Assembly (NCBI GenBank): GCA_003134555.1
Contig: PLBO01000113.1
Location: forward strand, 1 to 64,000
Origin: Actinomycetota bacterium
Lineage (GTDB): Bacteria > Actinomycetota > Acidimicrobiia > IMCC26256 > PALSA-610
Reading direction: 5' to 3'
Length of the DNA: 64,000 nt
Part shown: positions 15,785-23,901 of the stretch, one piece after another
Numbering within the stretch: position 1 is the stretch's first letter
How the letters are laid out: each line of letters begins with the position of its first letter
The notes under the pieces: generated by a model
Database searches by the model: none
Told to the model about the DNA's origin: nothing
Seen by the model: the letters and a program-made list of their open reading frames with translations, nothing else
Made by a program: the position numbers and the translations under genes

Positions 15785-17335
15785 TCAGGGGCGCAGGCCG
15801 TGGGCCGTGGGGCCCGTCCGGAGAATGCGCGCCGCGAGCTCGGCGAACTCGCACAGAAGCGGGCGCGTGTCGCGCGGGTCGATGATCTCCTCCACGAGGA
15901 ACGCTTCCGCCGTCTTGAACGGCGACTGGCGCGCGGTGAGCCGTTGCTCGATTTCTGCGCGCAACGCCTCCGGATCGTCCGCCGCCTCCAGTTGTGCTTT
16001 GTACGCCGCTTCGATGCCGCCTTCGAGGGGCAGGCTGCCCCAGTTCCCCGACGGCCACGCGAACCGGTACGAAAGCTTCGACGCGTTCTGGTGCGCGGCG
16101 CCCGCGACGCCGTACACCTTGCGCACGATCACCGAGCACCATGGCGTCGTCGCCTGATAGATCGCGGCCAAAGCGCGTGCGCCATAACGAATCGTCGCGG
16201 CCTTCTCGGCGTCGGTGCCGATCACGAATCCGGGATTGTCGACGAAGTGCACGACCGGGAGATGGAACGTGTCGGCGAGATCTACGAAGCGCGTCACCTT
16301 CTCCGACGCGGTCGCGGTCCAACCGCCGGCGTAGAAGTACGGATCGTTCGCGAGCACCGCGACGGGCCGGCCGTCGAGCCGCGCGAGACCGGTAACCGCG
16401 CTGCGGCCGTTGAATCGTCCCAGCTCGAACCACGAGTCGTGGTCGACGACCGCTTCGATGATCGCGCGGACCTTGTAGACCGTGCGCCGGTCGCGCGGGA
16501 TCGCGTGCAGCAGCGACTCGTCGCGCCGCTGCAGGTCGTCGTCGACGCTCGCCGCGCGGGGTGGAAGCTCGTCGACCGACGACGGAAGGTACGAGAGGAA
16601 CTGGCGGACGCGCGCGAACGCCTCGACCTCGGACGCGACCTCGTCGTCGACCGCGCCGTTGCGCGTGTGGATTGCGCTCCCGCCGAGCGTCTCCTTGTCG
16701 ACGTCCTCGCCCAGCCGCGCGACGACCGGTGGCCCGGCGACGAAGAGCTGCGAGGTTGCCTTCACCATGATGCTGTAGTGGCTGGTGACGACGCGCGCCG
16801 CGCCGAGACCCGCAACCGAGCCGAGGCAGCACGAAACGACGGGGACGGTTGCGAGGTTCGCCACGACGTGCTCCCAGCCCGGATTGAACGGTACGAATGA
16901 TCGCCGTTCCGTCTCGAGCGACTTCACCGAGCCGCCACCGCCCGAACCGTCGACCAGGCGAACCATGGGCATGCGCAGATCGTGCGCCATGCGTTCGGCG
17001 TGAACCTGCTTTTGATAGATCGACGCGTCCGCGGCTCCGCCGCGCACCGTGAAATCGTCACCGCCGACCACCACTGGACGCCCGTCGATCCGACCGCGAC
17101 CCATCACGAAGTTGGCGGGCATCACGTCGACCAGGTTGCCGTCGTCGTCGTACGACGCGCGACCGGTGAGCGCGCCGATCTCGTGGAACGTACCGTCGTC
17201 GAGCAGAGCGTCGATCCGTTCCCGAACGGTCAGCTTCCCCTGCGCGCGGTGCCGTTCGACCTTCTCCGCGCCACCCATGCGCCGCGCGAGCTCGGTCCGG
17301 CGCGCCAGATCTTCGAGCTCCGGCTCCCAACCCAT
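15785..17335 (-). CDS. Acyl-CoA carboxylase carboxyltransferase (beta) subunit
   Basis: The 516-residue protein is a full-length PccB/AccD-type carboxyltransferase: the N-terminal KVERHRAQGKLTVRERIDALLDDG, the first oxyanion region with GSGGGGSVKSLE, and the C-terminal crotonase-like half with ALAAIYQATTPWCSVIVRKVYG. Such subunits move the carboxyl group from biotin to propionyl-, methylcrotonyl- or long-chain acyl-CoA. The biotin-carboxylase/BCCP partner is not in this window. The gene lies 14 bases after the acyl-CoA dehydrogenase, suggesting one operon (dehydrogenase then carboxylase, as in leucine or isoprenoid breakdown). Substrate unresolved. Confidence 0.9.
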   Translation of the reverse strand: MGWEPELEDLARRTELARRMGGAEKVERHRAQGKLTVRERIDALLDDGTFHEIGALTGRASYDDDGNLVDVMPANFVMGRGRIDGRPVVVGGDDFTVRGGAADASIYQKQVHAERMAHDLRMPMVRLVDGSGGGGSVKSLETERRSFVPFNPGWEHVVANLATVPVVSCCLGSVAGLGAARVVTSHYSIMVKATSQLFVAGPPVVARLGEDVDKETLGGSAIHTRNGAVDDEVASEVEAFARVRQFLSYLPSSVDELPPRAASVDDDLQRRDESLLHAIPRDRRTVYKVRAIIEAVVDHDSWFELGRFNGRSAVTGLARLDGRPVAVLANDPYFYAGGWTATASEKVTRFVDLADTFHLPVVHFVDNPGFVIGTDAEKAATIRYGARALAAIYQATTPWCSVIVRKVYGVAGAAHQNASKLSYRFAWPSGNWGSLPLEGGIEAAYKAQLEAADDPEALRAEIEQRLTARQSPFKTAEAFLVEEIIDPRDTRPLLCEFAELAARILRTGPTAHGLRP

Positions 17336-17349
17336 TTATCCGGACCGGG

Positions 17350-18570
17350 TCACAACGGGAGGTTGCCCGTCGCGGCCGCGGTGCTGCCGTGGTCGCGGAA
17401 CGCGGAGATCGCGCGCTCGGCCGTGCGCATGAGGTGAATCTCGTCGGCACCGTCGGCGAAGCGCGCCCAGCGGGCGTGCAGGAACATGTCGGCGAGCGGT
17501 GTGTCCTTGGAGTAGCCGAGCGCGCCGTGCACCTGGATCGCGCGATCGATGATGCGGTTGAGCGCGTTCGCGACGAAATGCTTCGTCATCGAAACCTCGC
17601 TCTTGAAGTCTTCCTTGCGATCGATCTTGTACGCCGAATGCAGCACCATGAGCTTGCATTGGTAGAGCTCGATCGTCGATTCCGCGATCATCCACTGGAT
17701 GCCCTGCTTCTCCGCGAGGAGCGAGCCGTGCGAGTACCGGTTGAGCGACCGCTCGACCATCATGTCGAGCGCGATCTCGGCCTGCGCGATCCAGCGCATG
17801 CAGTGCGCGAGCCGAGCCGGACCGAGTCGGTACTGGCCGAGCAGGTGGCCCTGCCCGCGCCCGCCGAGCATCTGGTCGTTGTGCACGCGGAGATCTTCGA
17901 TCCGAATTTCCGAGTGACCACCGGGTCCGTGCATCGTCTCGATCTCGCGGACCTCGGTCCAGCCGTCCGAAGGCAAGTCGACGATGAACGCGGTGTTCGC
18001 GGCCTGCGGGATGTCGGGCTCCTGCTCGGTGCGGGCGATCAGGATCGCGAACCGCGCCCGGTGCGCGTTGCTGATGAACCACTTGTGCCCGCTGATGACC
18101 CACTCGTCGCCGTCGGGGTAGCCCCACGTCTTGATCAATGTGGGGTCGGAGCCGGCGACCTCCGGTTCGGTCATCGCGAAGCACGACGCCGACGTTCCTT
18201 CGCACAGCGGCTTGAGGTATTTCTGCTTCTGCTGCTCGGTGCCCCAGTGCAGGAGCGTGTGCATGTTGCCTTCGTCGGGCGCCTGCGCGTTGATCGCGAA
18301 CGGCCCGAAGCTCGAGCGCGCGGCCTCGGCCTGCACCATCGCGAGCTCGACGTGGCCGAGCCCCATGCCGCCCCACTCCTCGGGCATGTGCGGCAACCAG
18401 AGCCCGCGCTCGCGCGCCGCGGTGCGCATCTCGACGATGCCGTCGATGAGCTGCTTGCGGTCGTTGCGGTCCCAGCGTTTCTCGATGGGCCGCACGACCT
18501 CGTCGATCAACGACCGCACGCGGTTGCGGATCTCTTCGAGCTCGGGCGAAAGGCTGAAGTCGATGGCCAT
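17350..18570 (-). CDS. Acyl-CoA dehydrogenase
   Basis: The 406-residue protein has the ACAD length and fold landmarks: a helical N-terminus AIDFSLSPELEEIRNRV, the FAD-binding CFAMTEPEVAGSDPT, WVISGHKWFISNA, the RIIDRAIQVHGALGYS helix, and the C-terminal FADGADEIHLM, where the catalytic glutamate of the E-I-x-x-x motif is kept. It would oxidise an acyl-CoA and pass electrons to ETF, encoded further on at 21466-23209. ATG 18570 gives the family start. The upstream palindrome 18585-18612 holds a TTGACC that is 17 bases from a TGACAC -10, so control by the shared repressor is likely. First gene of an operon with the carboxyltransferase. Confidence 0.93.
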   Translation of the reverse strand: MAIDFSLSPELEEIRNRVRSLIDEVVRPIEKRWDRNDRKQLIDGIVEMRTAARERGLWLPHMPEEWGGMGLGHVELAMVQAEAARSSFGPFAINAQAPDEGNMHTLLHWGTEQQKQKYLKPLCEGTSASCFAMTEPEVAGSDPTLIKTWGYPDGDEWVISGHKWFISNAHRARFAILIARTEQEPDIPQAANTAFIVDLPSDGWTEVREIETMHGPGGHSEIRIEDLRVHNDQMLGGRGQGHLLGQYRLGPARLAHCMRWIAQAEIALDMMVERSLNRYSHGSLLAEKQGIQWMIAESTIELYQCKLMVLHSAYKIDRKEDFKSEVSMTKHFVANALNRIIDRAIQVHGALGYSKDTPLADMFLHARWARFADGADEIHLMRTAERAISAFRDHGSTAAATGNLPL

Positions 18571-18584
18571 GGGGGCAGTGTCAT

Positions 18585-18612
18585 GCCGCCTTGACCACCC
18601 GGTCAAGGCGGC
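18585..18612. promoter_or_regulatory. Perfect 12-bp inverted repeat, operator in a divergent promoter
   Basis: GCCGCCTTGACC (18585-18596) is repeated inverted at 18601-18612 around a 4-base centre, ACCC. The core TTGACC-N4-GGTCAA equals that at 14930-14951. It lies between the acyl-CoA dehydrogenase (start 18570, leftward) and the alcohol dehydrogenase (start 18635, rightward) and overlaps the -35 position of both. One dimeric repressor could control both directions. Confidence 0.8.
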
Positions 18613-18621
18613 AGGTCCCGG

Positions 18622-18627
18622 TAGTCT
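18622..18627 (+). promoter_or_regulatory. -10-like hexamer TAGTCT before the alcohol dehydrogenase
   Basis: It lies seven bases before the GTG at 18635. The matching -35 zone falls inside the palindrome at 18585-18612. Confidence 0.55.
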
Positions 18628-18634
18628 CGCCGCG

Positions 18635-19690
18635 GTGCGTGCCGCCGTCGCCCGTCGTGGCGTCCTCGTGGTCGAGGACGTCGCCGACCCCGTCCCCGGT
18701 CCGGGCGACGCGTTGGTCGCCGTCAAGGCGTGTGGAATTTGCGGGTCGGACCTGCACGCGCTGCACCATGCCGACGAGTTCGTCGCGATCACGCGAGAGA
18801 TTGGCGCGCCGCTGTCGTTCGACCCGGCGCGCGACTTCATCATGGGTCACGAATTCACGGCCGAGGTGCTCGAACTCGGTCCGCAGACCGAAGGATCGCC
18901 GGTGAGTCCCGGCGATCTCGTCACGTCGCTGCCGATCGCGCTCACACCCACCGGGATGGAACCGGTCGGTGCGTACTCCAACGTCTACAACGGCGCGTAC
19001 GCCGAGCAGATGCGGCTGACCGCGGCAATGTGCATGAAGATCCCGAACGGTCTGGACCATCGGCGCGCCGCGCTCACCGAACCCATGGCGGTCGGTCGGC
19101 ACGCGGTCGCGCGTGCCGCGATCACACCTGCGGAGGCCGCCGTCGTGCTCGGCGCCGGACCGGTCGGCCTCGCCGTCGTGGCCGAGCTGCGCCGCCTGGG
19201 TGTCGAGACCGTGGTCGTCTCCGATTTCTCACCGCGCCGGCGCGCGGTCGCGCTGGCCATGGGTGCAAGCGTCGCCGTCGATCCCGCGGTCGACGACCCG
19301 ATGGACGCGTGGCTGACGGCCGACGGCCGGCGCACGCCCGTCGTGTTCGACGCGATCGGAGTCCCGGGCACGCTGGAGGCCGTGATCAAGGCCGCGCCGC
19401 CGATGGGGCGCGTCTGCATCGTCGGTTCGTGCATGCAACCCGATTCCGTCCGGCCGCTCCTCGCGCAGGCGAAGCAACTTACGATTGTGTTCTCGTTCGC
19501 CTACGACCCGTTCGAGTTCGGCGACACGTTGCGCGCGATCGCCGAAGGCGAGATCGACGTGACGCCCATGATCACCGGCACGTGTGGTGTCGACGGTGTG
19601 CCCGCGGCGTTCGACGCGCTCGGCAATCCCGAGGAGCACGTGAAGATCCTCGTCGAGCCCGGGGGCCCGGCGGTGCCGGCGGCGATCTAG
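18635..19690 (+). CDS. Zinc-dependent alcohol dehydrogenase, MDR family
   Basis: The 351-residue protein has the catalytic-zinc motif CGICGSDLH (residues 33-41, Cys36) and GHEF (71-74), and a Rossmann motif LGAGPVGLAVV at about 165-175. The four-cysteine structural zinc loop of classical alcohol dehydrogenases is absent, as in several sorbitol- or alcohol-type members. It should oxidise an alcohol with NAD(P). The GTG start is supported by TAGTCT seven bases before. It is divergently paired with the acyl-CoA dehydrogenase through a shared operator, so both may be induced by the same lipid-like compound. Its TAG stop overlaps by four bases with the stop of the convergent gene. Confidence 0.9.
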   Translation: MRAAVARRGVLVVEDVADPVPGPGDALVAVKACGICGSDLHALHHADEFVAITREIGAPLSFDPARDFIMGHEFTAEVLELGPQTEGSPVSPGDLVTSLPIALTPTGMEPVGAYSNVYNGAYAEQMRLTAAMCMKIPNGLDHRRAALTEPMAVGRHAVARAAITPAEAAVVLGAGPVGLAVVAELRRLGVETVVVSDFSPRRRAVALAMGASVAVDPAVDDPMDAWLTADGRRTPVVFDAIGVPGTLEAVIKAAPPMGRVCIVGSCMQPDSVRPLLAQAKQLTIVFSFAYDPFEFGDTLRAIAEGEIDVTPMITGTCGVDGVPAAFDALGNPEEHVKILVEPGGPAVPAAI

Positions 19691-20076
19691 CCCTCGATCT
19701 TCTTCTTCAGCTCGACGACGGAACCCTCGTAAATGGGCACGAAGAGAGCCAGCAGGTCGTCGGGGACGACCTCGACCGACCACGTGACGTGCGAGCCGCT
19801 GCCCTCGGGGTCGACCGCGATCGTCGCGAGATGCGACTCCAGGTTGCCCATGGGCGACTCGATCACCGAATACGAGACGCGGCGCGCACTGTCGTCGAGA
19901 TCGCGCAACTGCTCTTTCACCTCGATGCCCATCATTCCGATCGTGCGGACGTCGCCGTCGACGGTGCACGACTCGACGCCCGGCATCCAGCCGGCGAGCC
20001 CGCCGAACTCGCGCACGAGCTTCCACACCTCGTCGGGGTTGCGATCGATCGAAATCTCTGCTTTGCCGTCGGCCAT
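19687..20076 (-). CDS. SRPBCC-family (START-like) protein
   Basis: The 129-residue protein is a helix-grip fold of the polyketide-cyclase/START type: KAEISIDRNPDEVWKLV at the start, a beta-rich centre with GDVRTIGMM and YSVIESPMGNLESHLATI, then a long last helix ending in VVELKKKIEG. Members bind hydrophobic ligands, and similar proteins in plants bind hormones (Bet v 1). Role unknown. It stands between the alcohol dehydrogenase and the GGR-like gene. ATG 20076 has a -10-like CATGAT six bases upstream. Confidence 0.85.
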   Translation of the reverse strand: MADGKAEISIDRNPDEVWKLVREFGGLAGWMPGVESCTVDGDVRTIGMMGIEVKEQLRDLDDSARRVSYSVIESPMGNLESHLATIAVDPEGSGSHVTWSVEVVPDDLLALFVPIYEGSVVELKKKIEG

Positions 20077-20102
20077 GTCGTCATCATGGCATGTCGGCGC
20101 GA

Positions 20103-21296
20103 CTACGTGTCCGGAGTCGTCAGCGCGGCGCCCCGGGCGGTGAGCGCGCCGCGGTGCCAGCGGTCGGGCGTGGTGAGGATCGCTCGGGGATACTCCTCCC
20201 ACATCCATCTCGCAAAGTTGCGGCGCGTCCAGGGTGTGAGGTCGGCGACCCGGATCGCGGCCCGCGCACCGAGCGGCCGGCGCAGGATCGACTGCAGCAG
20301 GTTCGCGAAGCGCAGGTCGCGTCCGACGGCGCGGTGCACGAGGCGGCGATAGTCGGCTCCGGTCGCGATCGCCTCGGCTGCGAGCATGCCGGTCTCGATC
20401 GCCTGGGCGATGCCCTCGCCGGTCATCGGGTCGACCACTCCGGCCGCGTCTCCTGCGAAGAGCACGCGGCCGCGCGCCAACCGGTCGGGGTCGTAGCGCG
20501 CCGGGATCGGCCATGCTCGAACGGACTCGCACGGGCGCGCGCGCGGTCCGAGCACGTCGCGCACCACGGTCCGCGCCAACAGATCGGGCCAGAGGTCCTT
20601 GAGCTCGCGACCGCTGCGACCGTCGGACCGCAGTACGCCGTAGCCGACGTTCGCGCGTCCGCCCGGCAACGGGAACACCCACGCGTAGCCGGGCAGGAGA
20701 TCGCGCTCGAAGATCACCCAGAGGCGGTCGTCATCGACCCCCTCGAAGTACTGACGTACCGCGTGCCACTCGCCGAGATCGTGCGGCGCGTCGGGTTCCA
20801 CCGCGCGCCTCACCGCCGACCAGTGGCCGTCGGCCGCGATCACGAACGATGCGTCGAGTACCGAACCGTCGGCGAGGGTGAGCTGGACCGCTTCGTGGTC
20901 TTGTTTCAGCGCGTCGACAGGGCACCCCTCGCGGATATCGACTCCGCGTCGGCGTGCGACCGCGACGAGCGCGGCGTCGAGCGCGCGGCGGCACACCACC
21001 GCCGCGTGCGCACCGTCGGTCGGCATCGGGAGCCGGGCGCGGCGGCTCGACGGCGACACGAGCACCGTCTCGCGTACGAATGCCGGTTCCGTGGCTTCCA
21101 GGTCGGCGGCCGACACGCCCAACTGCTCCAGGAGTCGGAGCGCTCCCGCCGTCAGTCCGTCGCCACAGGTCTTGTCGCGCGGGAAGTGGGCCTTGTCGAT
21201 GCAGACGACGTTCAGCCCGCGCGCCTGGGCCGTGATCGCGGCCGCGGCGCCGGCGGGTCCGGCGCCCACAACGACGACGTCGACGGGTTCGGCCAT
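20103..21296 (-). CDS. Geranylgeranyl-reductase-family FAD oxidoreductase
   Basis: The 397-residue protein begins with the FAD-binding GAGPAGAAAA (residues 11-20) and ends the FAD part with GRVLFAGDAAGVVDPMTGEGI. It has the DKTCGDGLTAGAL block typical of geranylgeranyl reductases. In actinobacteria, members of this family reduce the side chain of menaquinone (MenJ) or other isoprenoids. ATG 21296 is preceded by TACCGT by eight bases. It is divergent from etfBA (169 bases between the starts). As GGR enzymes can take electrons from ETF-like donors, a link to the neighbouring etf genes is plausible but inferred. Confidence 0.87.
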   Translation of the reverse strand: MAEPVDVVVVGAGPAGAAAAITAQARGLNVVCIDKAHFPRDKTCGDGLTAGALRLLEQLGVSAADLEATEPAFVRETVLVSPSSRRARLPMPTDGAHAAVVCRRALDAALVAVARRRGVDIREGCPVDALKQDHEAVQLTLADGSVLDASFVIAADGHWSAVRRAVEPDAPHDLGEWHAVRQYFEGVDDDRLWVIFERDLLPGYAWVFPLPGGRANVGYGVLRSDGRSGRELKDLWPDLLARTVVRDVLGPRARPCESVRAWPIPARYDPDRLARGRVLFAGDAAGVVDPMTGEGIAQAIETGMLAAEAIATGADYRRLVHRAVGRDLRFANLLQSILRRPLGARAAIRVADLTPWTRRNFARWMWEEYPRAILTTPDRWHRGALTARGAALTTPDT

Positions 21297-21304
21297 CGAC
21301 GCCG

Positions 21305-21310
21305 ACGGTA
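21305..21310 (-). promoter_or_regulatory. -10-like hexamer TACCGT before the GGR-like gene
   Basis: It lies eight bases before the ATG at 21296 on the minus strand. Confidence 0.5.
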
Positions 21311-21465
21311 CCGGCTCGGGTGCGGTTCGTCGGTTTCGTCACTCCACCCACTGACATTCCGGGGCCTGATATTGCACGTTTCGACGCCGCGGCGGCGGGA
21401 TTGGCAGAATCGTGATTCCCCGAACCGGCGCCGCGCGCCGATTCGCGCCCAGGACGAGGAGTCGT

Positions 21466-22245
21466 ATGAACGTCGCCGTCTGCGTCAAGCAGATTCCCGA
21501 CCCGGCCGTGCCGGGCTCGCTGTCGTCCGACCACACGCTCGACCGCAGCGGCAAGCTCATCCTCGACGAGTCCGACAGCTACGGCGTCGAGATGGCCCTA
21601 CAGCTCGTCGACGCCGCCGGTGGCGGTGAGGTCACGTTGATCTCGATGGCGCCGAACGACGAGGTGTCCGGCCTGCGCACCGCACTGGCGATGGGCGCGG
21701 CCAAGGCGATCCTCGTGTCCGATCCGGCGCTGGCGGGCTCGGACGCACTGTCGACCGCCAAGGTGCTCGCGAAGAGCATCGAGCGCGCCGGCGACATCGA
21801 TCTCGTGCTCGCGGCCACGGAATCGTCCGACGGCTACACGGGCACGGTGCCCGCGCAAGTGGGCGAGCTGCTCGGCTGGCCCGCGCTGACGTTCTCGAGG
21901 CACGTCGAGATCGCCGACGGCAAGGTCAAGGTGCAGCGCCAGACGGAAGCCGGCTACGACGAGGTCGAGGCCTCGCTGCCCGCGATCGTGAGCGTCACGG
22001 CCGGTGTGGTCGAGCCGCGCTACCCGTCGTTCAAGGGGATCATGGCGGCCAAGAACAAGCCCGTCGACAAGGTGACCGCGGCCGACCTCGGTCTCGACGC
22101 GTCGCAGGTTGGTTGGGCCGGAGCGCGCCAGGAGATCGTCAACGTCGAGCAGGCGCCGGCCCGGCAAGCGGGCGAGAAGTTCGAAGACGACGGGACGGGC
22201 GCGGAAAAGATCGTCGCGTTCCTCGAGCAGTTGAAGGTGGTCTGA
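21466..22245 (+). CDS. etfB: Electron transfer flavoprotein, beta subunit
   Basis: The 259-residue protein begins MNVAVCVKQIPDP, the usual EtfB start, and has GVEMALQL, LATESSDGYTGTVPAQVGELLG and the C-terminal GIMAAKNKPV. EtfB with EtfA takes electrons from acyl-CoA dehydrogenases and hands them to ETF:quinone oxidoreductase. The ATG at 21466 has a purine-rich AGGACGAGGA five bases upstream. It is one base from etfA. The acyl-CoA dehydrogenase of this window is a natural partner. Confidence 0.96.
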   Translation: MNVAVCVKQIPDPAVPGSLSSDHTLDRSGKLILDESDSYGVEMALQLVDAAGGGEVTLISMAPNDEVSGLRTALAMGAAKAILVSDPALAGSDALSTAKVLAKSIERAGDIDLVLAATESSDGYTGTVPAQVGELLGWPALTFSRHVEIADGKVKVQRQTEAGYDEVEASLPAIVSVTAGVVEPRYPSFKGIMAAKNKPVDKVTAADLGLDASQVGWAGARQEIVNVEQAPARQAGEKFEDDGTGAEKIVAFLEQLKVV

Positions 22246-22246
22246 C

Positions 22247-23209
22247 GTGAAGGTCTGGGTGTTCGCCGAAGTAGCGGGCGACAAGGTCACGACCGCGACG
22301 CTCGAGCTGCTGACGAAGGCGCGCGAGATCGGATCGTCGGTCGAGGCGATCTACTCGGGTTCGGGTGACGCGACTGCAATCGCGGCATCGGTCGGTGCCT
22401 ACGGCGCGACGAAGTTGCACGTAATCGATCCCGGCGACGGGTTGCCGGGTCAGGTCGCGGCGGCCGGGATCGCCCAGCTCGCGAGCGAGCAGAGCCCCGA
22501 CGTCATTCTCTTTGCGCAGACGTACGACGGTCGTGACGCGATCGCCCGGTTGTCGGTCAAGCTCGACAAGCCGGTGTTGACGAACGGCATGTCGCTGTCG
22601 GCTGACGGCGGTGCCCTCGTCTTCGGCACCGCGATCTTCGGTGGCGTGACGTTGGTCGACGTGAAGCTCACCGCCGAGGGTCCGGCGCTGATCGCGATCC
22701 GACCGAAGTCGTTCGCGGCCGAAGAGTCGGGTGGCGGTGCGGCCGAGGTCGCGAACGTCGCCGCAGCCGACGCGGGGCGCGCCGCGGAGGCGAAGGTGCT
22801 CGCTCGCCACGTCGAGGAGCAGCAAGGGCCGAAGCTCGAAGAAGCGACGGTGGTCGTGTCGGGTGGCCGTGGCATCGGTGCGGCCGAGAACTACGCCCCG
22901 CTGGTCGAGGAGCTGGCCAAGCTGCTCAAGGGCGCGTGGGGAGCGTCCCGTGCGATCGTCGATGCCGGCTGGGTTCCGTACGCGCTGCAGGTCGGTCAGA
23001 CGGGAAAGACCGTCAAGCCCAAGCTCTACATCGCCCTCGGCATCTCCGGCGCGACGCAGCATCTCGTCGGCATGAAGAACAGCGACAACATCCTCGCGAT
23101 CAACAAGGACGGCGAAGCGCCGATCTTCTCGGTCGCCGACCTGGGCATCGTCGGCGACGTGCACAAGGTCGTACCTGCGCTCAAAGAGTTGCTCAAGGCG
23201 AAACAGTAG
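22247..23209 (+). CDS. etfA: Electron transfer flavoprotein, alpha subunit
   Basis: The 320-residue protein has the EtfA signature in its C-terminal FAD domain: GGRGIGAAENY, GASRAIVDAGWVPYALQVGQTGKTV split across the FAD-binding segment, then KLYIALGISGATQH and NKDGEAPIFSVADLGIVGD. It forms the heterodimer with EtfB. The GTG at 22247 follows the etfB stop by one base, so translation is coupled. The end of the gene overlaps the end of the leftward DUF429 gene by 17 bases. Confidence 0.97.
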   Translation: MKVWVFAEVAGDKVTTATLELLTKAREIGSSVEAIYSGSGDATAIAASVGAYGATKLHVIDPGDGLPGQVAAAGIAQLASEQSPDVILFAQTYDGRDAIARLSVKLDKPVLTNGMSLSADGGALVFGTAIFGGVTLVDVKLTAEGPALIAIRPKSFAAEESGGGAAEVANVAAADAGRAAEAKVLARHVEEQQGPKLEEATVVVSGGRGIGAAENYAPLVEELAKLLKGAWGASRAIVDAGWVPYALQVGQTGKTVKPKLYIALGISGATQHLVGMKNSDNILAINKDGEAPIFSVADLGIVGDVHKVVPALKELLKAKQ

Positions 23210-23879
23210 GGGCCCAGATGTCGCCCTCGAGGCGAGTCGTCGGATCGGTCGCGGCGCGCAACGCCGCGACCGTTTCGCGATGGCGCCACATCACGAGTGC
23301 CGAGCAGACGGCGTCGCGCTCGTCGTTGTTCGAGAACGGTCCGACGTCGGGTACGAACCCGCGCAACGCCGACGGATAGATCTCGAGAACGGTGCGCTCG
23401 CCGGGCGGATCGAACGGCCAGATCGCCGCGCCGGCGGTGCGCAGGTGAATGAGCAGCGGCATGCCGCGCACCGATCCGGCGCCGACCTGACCGTTGCCGA
23501 CGAGTTGGAATATCGACTTCGCGTTCGGGTATCGCTCCTCGCACATCCGGAAGCGCCGGCTGCGCGGTACGTCGCAGCGGTCGCGCCAGAACGGTGAGGT
23601 CGGCGCAAGCCAGCCGTCGCCGGCGCGCGCCGCGAGCGCCCACACCTCGTCGATCGACGTGCAGCCGTGCTCGCGCGCGAACCACTCCGGCGTGCCGAAC
23701 GAGAAGTCGAATCCTGCGATCAGCGGGCCCGGGAAATCGCGGACGTAGCCGGCGGCTTCTTCACGCGTCGACACCGCACGGCTCTCGACGAGCAGACCAC
23801 CCTGAACAACGGCGAGCCAGATTCCCTTCGCGCGGCGTGCTCCCGACCAGTCGACCGCAATTACCGTCGGGTCCGTCAC
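23193..23879 (-). CDS. DUF429-family protein
   Basis: The 228-residue protein starts TDPTVIAVDWSGARRAKGIW, the typical start of the DUF429 family, whose fold is RNase H-like with an acidic strand (VDWSG). It also has GFDFSFGTPEWFA and PFSNNDERDAVCSALV near the C-terminus, where the conserved D-x-x-D/A-A lies. Its biological role is unknown. The GTG at 23879 is chosen because the alternative upstream start overlaps the coding start of the ABC gene. The start codons of the two divergent genes are only 22 bases apart. Confidence 0.85.
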   Translation of the reverse strand: MTDPTVIAVDWSGARRAKGIWLAVVQGGLLVESRAVSTREEAAGYVRDFPGPLIAGFDFSFGTPEWFAREHGCTSIDEVWALAARAGDGWLAPTSPFWRDRCDVPRSRRFRMCEERYPNAKSIFQLVGNGQVGAGSVRGMPLLIHLRTAGAAIWPFDPPGERTVLEIYPSALRGFVPDVGPFSNNDERDAVCSALVMWRHRETVAALRAATDPTTRLEGDIWAPTVSP

Positions 23880-23889
23880 ACTGAGAAGG

Positions 23890-23895
23890 TACCGT
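23890..23895 (+). promoter_or_regulatory. -10-like hexamer TACCGT before the ABC gene
   Basis: It lies six bases before the ATG at 23902. There is no room for a leader, so the mRNA is probably leaderless. Confidence 0.5.
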
Positions 23896-23901
23896 TCGAG
23901 C

